A stretch of 64,000 nucleotides of DNA from Aricia agestis (taxonomy: Eukaryota > Arthropoda > Insecta > Lepidoptera > Lycaenidae), in contig NC_056428.1 of the NCBI RefSeq assembly GCF_905147365.1, positions 26,876,001 through 26,940,000 on the forward strand, read 5' to 3'. Positions 46,301-58,300 of this stretch are shown piece after piece. The notes under the pieces are model-generated. The model made no database searches. It was given only the letters and a program-made list of their open reading frames with translations, and was not told the origin of the DNA. The position numbers and the translations under genes were made by a program. Each line of letters begins with the position of its first letter. Within the stretch, counting starts at the first letter, position 1.

Positions 46301-49300
46301 AATTACCAATATATTTTCAGGCCTACCTCTCCTAGTCCAGCGGTCTATAGCTAGGCAGATCCAACTGGTGGACATAATAGGAAAGGGCAGATTCGGCGAG
46401 GTCTGGCGCGGCCGCTGGCGGGGAGAGAATGTCGCCGTGAAGATATTCTCTTCTCGCGAGGAGAGTTCCTGGTTCCGTGAGGCGGAGATCTATCAGACTG
46501 TCATGCTGCGTCACGAGAATATACTTGGGTTCATCGCAGCTGATAATAAAGGTAGGATCTAGTTGAAATGTTATGTTACATATTGTATATTATACTCCAT
46601 GTTATACTGGGTGTGGGCAAAGTCATGACGTTTAGGCGCTTGCCCATACAAATCACAAAAATATTGCTCTTTCAACACTACTCCTTTCACATTGAACTCT
46701 ATAAGTGATAATACTTTAGAGTGTGTAATGTGTATGTGTTGTAATTATCACTTAGTTTTGTTACAAATTAATTTGTTTCTGTCTGTTTGTCATCTATTCA
46801 TGTTTAAACCGCTCGCGCTGTAGCGATTGTGATGATATGTACGGAGATACTAAGAGTTTTGGTAAACGACAAAGGAGGTTTTTAGCTCAGGAAATATAAT
46901 ATAGTTCCTGCGTTATAAGCTCAAGTAAACTATAGCCGTTTATACAAATTGTCTAACCTATGTACAATATAAAACCATACATCAAAATTCGATCAGTAGC
47001 TTAGGCACTAGACAAACATAGGACTGGGTAAATATTTCACCACATCTATTATCAAGTCTAAGAATTATTGCTCAAGTGAACAAAGTGTCAGAATATAAAT
47101 ATTTGTATGTATGCTAGCTCCTAAGTAATTAAAATTAATTTGTTACAGACAATGGCACATGGACCCAGCTATGGCTGATAACGGACTACCATGAAAACGG
47201 TTCGCTTTTCGACTTCCTCACCGGCCGGACTATAGATTCACCTACCACTCTCGTCATGATGGCTCTGTCCATCGCCACCGGATTAGCACACCTGCATATG
47301 GATATCGTTGGAACTAAAGGTAAGAAATGAAATACAAAATTATGGTTACACTAGACGTTCCGTGCGGCTTCTCCTGCGTAAATTATGAATTTCACGGAAA
47401 ATAAATATAGCCAGGGTGAATGTAGCTGGTGAAAGAATTCTTGAAATCGACACAGTAGTTTTTGAGTTTATAAATTAAAACATACACACAAAAATACAAA
47501 TCTTTCCTCTTTATAATAGTTGTGTAGATAGATAATAATAATATGGTTTTATGGTTACAAGAAATTGAAATATAATATCAACCTTTTGGTTACAGGCAAA
47601 CCGGCTATAGCCCACCGTGATCTCAAGTCTAAGAACATTCTAGTGAAATGTAACCTCACTTGTGTTATCGGCGACTTGGGCCTGGCAGTGCGACATAATG
47701 TCGCTAGCGACTCCGTCGACGTGCCGTCAACGAATCGTGTCGGAACTAAACGATATATGGCCCCGGAGGTAAGTGATTTAAAGATATATATATAATGATA
47801 CAACATTAGGTAGGAAAACATATATTATGGGGTCTAAAGGACCCGGGCATTTTCTTATCCATAATCCATATAGATTATAGACAGATAAAATACACACCCA
47901 TAAGCGTCCGACATGCCCGAGCATTCACCCATCAAGATTTTGAGATTTTTCTTTCAAATATAGGTGGTGCTCGACGCTCTTATACGAAATTACATTTCAC
48001 AAAAAAAAACTAGATTACCCGGTGAACAGTGAACTTCGTATCACTTGCATCTTAATAAACCTTCCCTGGTCTTCCATGAATATTTCAAGGTGAAAATTAG
48101 CCAAATTAATTTTTTTATATAGATATAACTAGCTAACCCGGCAAACGTTGTTTTGCCATATAAATTATATCTAGTATCAATATAATAAGTAGATAAAATC
48201 GGTTAAGCCGTTTTGGAGGAGTTCGCGCACAAACACTGGGACACGAGAATATTTTATAAAGTTGGGTAATTAACGTCAATAACGTACTTACTACAAATTG
48301 GCACCTTACAACACCGATAGTGGATCTATTTTTGGGAACACAGCAATGTGGCCTTGCTCTGAAGTCTGAGGTGGCATCGCTAAAATCTTATCTGAAATCA
48401 ATACCTCGATTCTGCAATTTTAATCCAATGTTAAAATAGTCCTATCAGACGATAAGTTGTATTGAACTTTCGATTGTGATGAGAACGTGCATCAAAACCA
48501 TGTCAAAACTTTATTATTGTAAGCAATATATTTAAGGGGACGACTAAAGCAAAATAGATGATCTTGTAAACATTTTTATACTCGATAATATGCTACGAAT
48601 TGTTTCATTTTTAATTCATAATCATTTTATACAACATTGCACTAAACGAAAACAAGATAAGTACACATCTTAAAAAATTGTCGATAGAAAGATGCATTCA
48701 ATTTCACGAATATTAAATTTCTTTTCAAAACGGTGCACTTAACTAAATAGAAATTAACAAAATATAATATGAAATTCTATTACCGAGGGACTGTACTAGC
48801 GGATTTTTAAAAGCTAAATAAAAAAAATAACTTGGCGCTGATTTTTCTTTTTCACAATTATGAAAGACGGGCGAGTGGGAAGGGAGAAGGAAGATGTTTG
48901 ATTTTTTGCATCCAATTACATCTTAAAGATTTTCAGTTTAAATTACCATTTTTTGTAGGTTCTAGACGAGACGATGGACTGTCGTCAGTTCGATCCGTAC
49001 AAGCGTTCCGACGTCTACTCCTTTGGGCTGGTGCTATGGGAGATGGCTCGGCGCTGCGGAGTCTCACCTGATGAGTACCAGCCTCCGTACTACGAGTGTG
49101 TACCTCCCGACCCAGCTTTGGACGACATGAAGCGTGTGGTGTGCATTGAAAGACGCCGCCCGAGCGTGCCCAACCGATGGCACTCTGATCCGGTGAGTTT
49201 TGGGGTTCCGTGTCCGCAAACAGATCCGACAAGTTTTGTAAGGTTCCGTACCCGAGCGATAAAAGTTTGTCCGTGTGTCACACTTTTCTAATCTATCGCA

Positions 49301-52300
49301 TAGCTTTTATCGCGGGGTTTGAGCGCGGCGACCGAATGAAGAAATCCCGTATCGAACAAAACCTAACACACCCACCACAGTGTTTTTTTGCGTGCGACTA
49401 GACGTATGCGAATTATAATCGCTATAATCGCTAAAAGTTGATAAACAATATATGCAATAGCTTTACCGCGGTAATTCTAGAGTGCCACACGTATTTACTG
49501 GAACGAAGTTCATTATAGCGCGCTGCGAATGGGGGCTAGACGGAAAAAATTAAGACGAAAAGTTGTAACGACACCAAAGTGTCGTTACAACCACACGGCT
49601 TACAACTATAGCAAAAATGCTATAGTTGTTATATGTATTCATATGTTTCTCTCTCTGACTCTCGCATTTAACAGTGTGGTGTAGCGAATTTGTTTGTCTT
49701 TTTTTTAGTGTGTTTCCGTTGTGTGGTACAGGTTTTTTGTACTTATATAAGAAGTAATAAACTGGAACTTCGTTCCATCCAGGTGTCCCTTTTTATTATT
49801 ATTTGGGTGATGACCCACCACACATGCAACTCTCAAACTCAACACTCACTGCAACTCCTGTTAACCAGGATCGACAGCGGCTACCATGACCGTCTTTAAT
49901 ATAGTCTTAGAGAGTCCGAGGGACAAGCTAAGACTGAATAGACCCACAACAAAAGGGTAAGAAAGATAGGAGTAGGAAGAACCTCCGAAAAGTCTCTTAC
50001 TTCGTGGAGCCTGGACTGGCTTATTTATCACCTTACTATAGTTTGTGCGTTTTATGATGATATGCGTGACACATTATAATTGACAATAGTAAGGAAGTTA
50101 CCTAACTAAATTTAATCGATAATAATTTAAAAATATCGAACCCTTTTTTATCGATTTGATTTCGATTCAACAGAGTCAATCTCAATTGACATAAGTTCCG
50201 TTTCATGCATCTGACATTTTTCAAAATATGTTTTCGTAACAATAATTTTATACTCCTATTTCACAGTTTATTATAATTTTATATTAATAAGTTAGCATTT
50301 AGCAACTTTTCATTTTTATTCATTTACAAATACAGGAAACATTTGTTTTTGTAGATGGAATATAATTTATTACATTTAGATTTTTTTGTTTTCTTGTAAA
50401 AAAAATCCGTAGCAAGGAATATGAGAACTGTCACCCATATCATCTTAAAACGCACATACTATAGAATAACTAGATCCAATGTTACAATAGAAAGTAAAAA
50501 AGGTAGTAAAAATGTTACAGTAGAGCTGGGATGACGCACCCAGGGCCCGCGTAAGGGCTACTGGCGCCTGTGTGCAAAAAAAGGATTTTGGAGCCCCTTT
50601 AGGCAAATTTTTTTGGGACCTTGGTTTTGGCGCCCATAAAGATGGCAATTTGGCGCCCCTAGAAGATGGCGCCCGTGTGCATTGCACACATTGCACATAT
50701 GGTAGCGGGGGCCCTGGACGCACCAATGTCACAACGATGTCATCATTAGCAGTTAGCACGCGATAGCACGCGACTGATAAGAAAATGACAATTGTAAATT
50801 ATTATAAAACTAGATGTCCCGCGCGGCTTCGCCCGCGTAAATTAGAAATTTTACAGAATCCGTAGGTACATTTTCCCATAAAAAATATATCCCCCGTTTT
50901 TCCCACATTTTCCTGAGTTTCTTCTGTCGTATTAGTCTTAGAGTAATAATATAATATAACCTTCTTGATAAATGATGAGTCTTACTCGATAAATGATCTA
51001 TCTAACACTGAGATAAGTTTTTAAATCGGACCTGTAGTTTCTGAGATTGACGCGTTCAAGCAAACATACTCTTCAGGTTTATAATATTAGGTAGATATAG
51101 ATTTTTTTTAATTATCGCTTGACAAACTCGAGTCTCGATCTAAAAGACTATGAAATGGTATAATATGGTAGTGATGATGATGATGATGATGATGAAGAAT
51201 GTAATTTGCATAGCATATGCTTTCTGTTCTTAAAACAACGCCGAAACTCCCAAACTTGTATCTATAAAGAATCAGGAATTCTGTCAGCACCTTCCGAACC
51301 ACGGTATACCAGGTATATCTCGGTGCAAAATCTTACTTGTTGGTAGCATATGCTTAGAATACTTCTCACGAAACCGAAGTCACCATATGTTTCCCTATAA
51401 GTTTTGAGGAGTTCCCTCGATTACTTATGGATCCTTCATCAGATCACCACTTTTCTGAATATAATACCAAATTGGGATGATACCCTATATACCAAAAGAA
51501 AAATTTTGAAAATCGGTTAACAAACGGCGGAGTAATCGTTGAATATAAGAAAACGAACATAACACCTCCCCCATTTTGAAAGTCGGTTAAAATTGTAGCC
51601 TATGTGTTATTTATTTAATACTATTGTGTTTATTTATGTACTATGTATTTTGAGACTATGCAATTTTGTCGCGTTCGCGATTCACTTTCACTTTTGTTGA
51701 GTTTCAGAACGCGATATTAGGTCCTCCAACGCGCACGCGAATTTGAACTTTATGCAGCGGTAATAAATTACAAATTGACTCTCCATTTTATTTAGAAAAC
51801 GTTTGTATGGGAAATAGAAAAATGCTGTTTTGAGGATTTTCCCGGCAATTATTCGAATTTTTCTCACCTTTTAAACCTTCCCTAGACCTCCACGAATAAT
51901 TCAAGACCAAGATAAGATAAATCCGTTCAGCCGTTCTCGAGTTTTAGCGAGACTAACGAACAGCAATTGATTTTTATATATATAGATTACTAGCTGGCCC
52001 GGTTTCATTAAAGTATTTCGATTTGCCCATAGGTATTATTTTATTGAAGTGACTAAATAAGTATGGCACCATGGCAGCGTCTATCGCTATCCCGTCTCAC
52101 AAACAATGGTCGCCGGCAGTCTCGAGTAATAATTTACTATTATTTATTCAACAAATGCAATTATCAATATAAAAAGTAGATGTTGTACGATTCTCAACCC
52201 TAGCCGATATGCTCGCTAAGATTCACGAAAATCGGTCGAGCCGTTTCAGAGGTATTCAACCACGCACCCCGTGACACGAGAATTTTATATATTAGATATA

Positions 52301-55300
52301 TTATATTATAGATTCACCAATTAGTGGTCGACAAATTTAAATACACATTAGAAACATAAAAAAAATTGATGGCTTGTCTCTAAATTTTAAATGCGTCCGC
52401 ATTGACAGCGGTTTGGTCGCTACACAAAAAAGAGTGTTCTTATATTTTTTAACTAGTTATTATTATTAAAAATATAGTAGAATCAGGGTTCTGGCTTTTA
52501 TACACTAATCTAGTGCGTTGTCGTTATTCGTCAGTGATTACGTTTACTGGTTGTTTGTAATAATAGAGATAAGATACGCGGTAATACTATATAATATGCT
52601 TACGCGGGAAATGTTCCATGGAGGAAACTGATTCATAGTAGAGATTGGTAATCACTAATCAGTAATCACCCAGGTTAAAACCCATCACTGGCTTAAAACC
52701 CACTTATCACTCATTTCATTCCACCCATTGGGTGGTTTGGGCGGGTGAAAACTAAACATTTTATATTTTCGAGTGTATATAAATTTAAATCGACACAAAA
52801 ATAGGTGCACCGAGCTATGCGCGCTCTCGCTTGAGAGTGGCAAATAATAAATACTACGCAAAAAGAAACGACACTTAACCGATTCAATGCGGCGCACCTT
52901 TTTTAAGACTTTCAGTCGTGGCGGCATACAATTTTCTCGTGACACGTGAGCCGTGTCATAGAAGTAGATGGCACGGCTACCGTGTCACCCGCCACGTTCA
53001 AAAAGGTTTAATGTTTTTCTTGGTTTTTACGTGTTTATTAACTTGATTTATTTAATTGAACCCAAACCATTGATGTTAACGGAAGGCTACGTTGTTTTGA
53101 GTTAATTTCGAGTAGTTTTACTAAGTTTTAACCTGAAAATGGCAGGAAACGATTTTTTTGGTCAGATGTTGCAAACCTTTTGTAGGTTTCAAAGTTAGAA
53201 AAATGAGTATATTAAGAAGATCTGCGTTTCCGATGTAATTTAGACGTTCGTAGATAAATTTAAAGAAGTTCGTTGTTAAGTTTTTTTAACCGACTTCCAA
53301 AAAGGAGGAAGTTATACGTTCGGCTGTGGATATTTTTTTTGTGTGTTTTTACTTCGCCACTTGTGAACGGATTTTCCAAATTTTTCTTTTGTTGTATGGG
53401 GTATTTGTTGCGATTGATCCGGTTCCGAGTTGGTACCAGGTTCACAAAAGTGGTGGTTTGATGATGGGAACCTAGAACTAGCCAATTCCATACATAAAAA
53501 CTAAGTTTTCTAGATATAATATTATATCGATTTTCAATAATTTTTATAAGCACGATAATTGGGTTCCAATAATAAAGCTTTAAGGTACAAGACCACTTTT
53601 AACAGCAGAGAAACGTTTTATTCCAATGGATAAGGAAGTTTGCGGAAACAGCTCGTTAGAAATATTTTCGATAGAAACAACTTATGCCAACGTAAGTATT
53701 TTCTACATGATTGTTTAAAAAATTTTGCGAAAACTTGAAAGTCTAAAATAATATAGAATAATATGGGCTCCCAATATTACTTCTTTATTTTCTTAAAAGT
53801 TTACTACTAAAAAGCCCGGTCGCACATTATCCGAATTTCTGATCAGAAAAATACATTTTGACACGTCAGAATTCTGATAGTATGCGGGGTCCACAACAAT
53901 ATGTATGAACAGAGTGCGTTCAGGCAGGGGCCCGGCGGCCGGGCTAAAAAAGAAGACAGCCCCTACTTTTCCAATTCACAGAATATTCAGAAATGAAGTC
54001 TATAGGCTTGTTTTACGTAGAAAATTAAGACGGTTTTGTTCGGAGTAGAACCTTCTAAAGTGTAATTTGAGGGAGATACAATCGCTTTCTAAATGACACG
54101 GCTCACGTGTCATACGCCACACGTTAAAAACTCATATAAGACGCGGCTGCCGTGTAATCCGCAATGAATGCACCTTGTTTTTTAAATGACACGACTCACG
54201 TGTCATACGCCACACGTTAAAAACATGTCTGGCACGGCTCCCGTGTCATCCACACTGAATTGTGCACGTAAAATCGCTTGCGGCAATGTGTTCGCGTCTT
54301 TTTTGGGATAATAGTATTGATGTGAGCGCTGTAACATATTAGTAGGGGCTATACTATGTGGATCTACTGCACGTCTGAGCAAAGTCGCTGTAAGGATTCC
54401 TACAGCACCGCGCACTTCTACTGCTGTAGAGCGGTCCTTTAGTGCCCACAGTAACACACACACTAAATAAAGAAATAGACTGACAACGAAAGGAGCAGCA
54501 AAATTAGTATTTATAAGCTACAATTGGAATTTATTAAAAAAAATACGCTGATGATGTTTCCGATGACTGCGTGCCCGATTTGCCGCCAGTCCCAAAGGAA
54601 TTTCAAAGTCCTGACCATCTATCTACATCTGGTCTTAATCTTAACAGATTTGAAAATTTTGATTGTAACCAAATTTCTGAAAGTGATGATGATGATTAAT
54701 CGGTGTATCACCTAATTTGTTGGTTTACATTTACAATACTTACCTTATTTTATTAAATTTATGTAAAAAATCACTTTAACCCAAATGGAATGAATGGGTT
54801 TTACCCACTATCCACCTCTAATTCATAGGCATTTGACGGACCTACGACATTTGGTCCGAATATGTCAACATGTTAGTCGTCATCTGTCTGCTGGGTTTGA
54901 CATAACGCGACCAAAATATGCAGTTCCGCAATCTGCCTATAAATCAACTTCTCTGATATAGCAAACTTACTGCCTCACTCAGAGACTAATATTAATTACT
55001 CAACTATAAGGGTTGACCCACACCACAACCACACCACACACAAATGTGGTTATCTGTAGACTGAATCACACACGCGGTTGATAACGACTGCAAAATGCGG
55101 TAAGTGTGAATATTCATCTATACTAATATTATAAATGCGAAAGTATCTCTGTCTGTCTGTCTGTCTGTCTGTATGTCTGTCTGTCTCGCTTTCACGCCAA
55201 AACTACTGAACCGATTGCAATGAAATTTTGTACACAGTTATTCTAGAGTCTGAGAAAGGACATAGGCTACATTTTGATGTGGGAAAATATCTTATTTCCA

Positions 55301-58300
55301 TGAAAATATCGATGAAAATTACTTCGCATTGCGCGTGGCCAGCGCTCATCCCGGGGGTCCTGGGTTCGAGTCCCGCAGGCGGAACAAAAAGTTTTCAATG
55401 TTCCTGGGTCTTGGATGTGTATTAAAATAATATTTCAAAAATCTTAAATATATTTTATGTATAATATTATAAAAAATCCAGAAATATATCGACGCGATGC
55501 AATGAACATTTTAGTTCTAATACGATTCAACAGATGGCGCTTTTTTTTACTTCGTTGTAACATAGAACTAATCATACTTATTAGTTATTATGTTTTTGTT
55601 TATAGTTTTTAATACGTTAGAATATTATGTTTAATAATATTATCACTTGCTATAATAATAATCAATCTATCTTATCTTATAGAACTCCTACTGCATTTCT
55701 AAGGAGTTCGAGTGTGTTGTGTTGGCCTATATTCCATCCAGAAAATATTTTTACATTTTAATTCTAATATATGAAAACAGATGGCGCTTTATTTTTTACT
55801 TCATTATTATAACAGAACTAATCATACCTACTTTATTATATATTATTGTTTTTATTCATAACTAGCTGTTGCCCGCGACTTCGTCCGCGTGGACTTTAGT
55901 TTATAGCGCGCGGTGTCAACAAAATTTGTGTCAAATTTAAAAACTTTTTAAAACCCTGGTAAGTGGTACCCCTCTTAGGGCCGCGCAGCGCGCTACACCG
56001 GAATGGCAGCGCTGAAAGTGCTCGCCTCGCCGCTGCCATTCCGGTGTAGCGCGGCCCTTAATTAATCAAAATACCCAAAAACAGCTGTGCAGTGTGCACA
56101 TAATCTGTACTAATATTATGAATGCGAAAGTATCTCTGTCTGTCTGTCTGTCTGTCAGTCTCGCTTTCAGGCCAAACGCCAAAACTACCGAACCGATTGT
56201 AATGAAATTTTGTATACTGATAGTCTAAAGTCTGAGAAAGGACATAGGCTACTTTTTTACTGGAAAAAAGGGTTGTAAGGGTCGTAAATTTGTTCAAAAA
56301 ATTCATAATAGATGGCGCCGTGCGTCTTCTACATCGCGCTGACGCTTGCTCAAAAGTCTTTCTATAAGAGGTGGTATCATCTTACATTTAAGTCTCGATT
56401 TTTTTCGATTGTTATATCTATTCTACGGTATTAAATAACTCAGTACTTTATCTGTGCAGGCAGTGACGTAACCTTAAGACCAAATTTCACCAACGACTGT
56501 TAAAGTTAATGCTCGAATTAGTATCACGTTAGCTGTTTCGTTTTTCATATGAATGAAAGAGAAGACAGGATATTTTAACAAGCTGTTAACACTAACAGAC
56601 GTTGGTGAAATTGGGGCTAAACCTATCAATGATAAATAGTTTATGGGTAAAGTTGTGTAATTGGGGGGCTAAATAAGCTTTAAAATTTGGCATAATATAT
56701 AAAGTTTAACATACAAAAATGAAGTACTTATTGTTTGCACACTGCACAGCTGTATTGATTTAAGGGGTACCAGGGTTTTTTTATAAAAGCTTTTGACACC
56801 AATTTTGTTGACATCGCGCGCTATAAACTGAAGTCCACGCGGACGAAGTCGCGGGCAACAGCTAGTTTTAAATACAAAGTATAGCCAGACCACATGGTGT
56901 GGTTGCGGTCGTGGTGTTGTTGACTGTTGTGGTATGTGAGGAACAGCCCTTATTAAATGATGATTTTGACATACTTAAGCCCCATAAATAATACCTGTGA
57001 AACTCTGAGTGCAGCAGTTACTAATAAATACATTTATGCAGCGTATTCATGGTTCGCCGTATTTGTCTGTATTGAGCATTTCCAATGTGCTAGACAGAGA
57101 CAACCAGACTTTGCAAAGTTTTTGCTGTGTAAAGAAAGAAAAAAAAAGTTTTACCTTGAGTTGCACCAACTAACTTTAAGTATAACTGTAACTTTAACTA
57201 CAATGCAAAATGTCAAATATTTGGTTAAAGTTAAAAATGGACGCTGTCATCATACAAAAACGCCATTTTTGATAGTTCTCCTTTACCGGCAGCGCCCCCG
57301 CCCACGTTAATTTATAACCTTGTTGGACCAGCTGTCATCTGTCAATTTCTCCGGTCAAAGTTAAGGTTAAAGTTAAATTTAGCCTTAACTATAACCATAA
57401 CTTTAACCACGCCTCTGGTGCATCCCAACCATAATTACTAATTAATTGATAGGTATATGCGTCGATTTATACATAATACTCGCTACCTTAAAGCGAATAG
57501 CCACAAGACTCGAACAAATACCAAAGCCTGGCAGAAAATTGGCGTGATAAGCTTTCGGTGTTTTGTTTTGAAATAAAGAAGATCGCGTGATTTCTACGCA
57601 TCCGAAGTACAAATCAACATAATTAGCAGATAAACGTGATAAGGTCAAGGAAAGAAAACAATATTGTTTACCATAATCACTAATAACGTACTATACCTAC
57701 TCCATTTAATTCATTTTGATATAAATGTAAACAACTTGCATATCAACCAAATGCATGTGTCATTGAATCTCTTGACTTCACGGTCAACACGTCACGTTTA
57801 AATTGGTAGCATTATAGCTGTCAATAGTGAACTTTGTTCACTTTTTTTTATTTTATGCAGCGTAATATACTAAAGTCTCAGGAATCAAAGAGAAATTTGT
57901 ACACAACCTATCGCTTCCGTCTCTTACTTTCGCCAAGGAAATTACGCTATCTCTATTCCAAATGTATGCGTTAGAATGAGAAAAATACTAATATGTTGTG
58001 GACAACCTTTTGTAATATGACGCGTACAACTTTAAGATTGCTCATCGAGACCGAAGTCATAGTATAAGCAACACAACCCTAAGACAGTAGGCAATTAACT
58101 CGCGGATTGGGCCGGAGATAACCTATTTCCCCTCTTTATACTAGGCTGAAGTTGGCAATTGGCGCATAATGGTGGATTTACACGGGTGACTAAAGCCGCA
58201 CGATTTACGTCGCACGGCGAAAGTCGACCGCCTAAATGGCAATTCGACTACGCCGCATGCGGCTAAAGCCGCAAGCCCAAAAAGTTGTGCGGTCAATGCG

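Larger units (their letters stand above)
45118..46320 (+). other. baboon intron 4
   Basis: Contains a GGGTTCCGTACC-family repeat (45542-45921) and a GC-rich patch (46070-46190) just before the next exon. Confidence 0.7.

Noticed and set aside
48933..49281. Minus-strand frames near 49 kb
   Set aside because: Shadows of baboon exon 8.
54203..54463. 86-codon minus-strand frame
   Set aside because: Inside the hAT-like element, no recognisable domain, and partly over CACGTGTCAT repeats; not enough to call a gene.
57230..57400. Telomere-like GGTTAAAG stretches
   Set aside because: Irregular, not (TTAGG)n, and arranged as the arms of a small inverted repeat.
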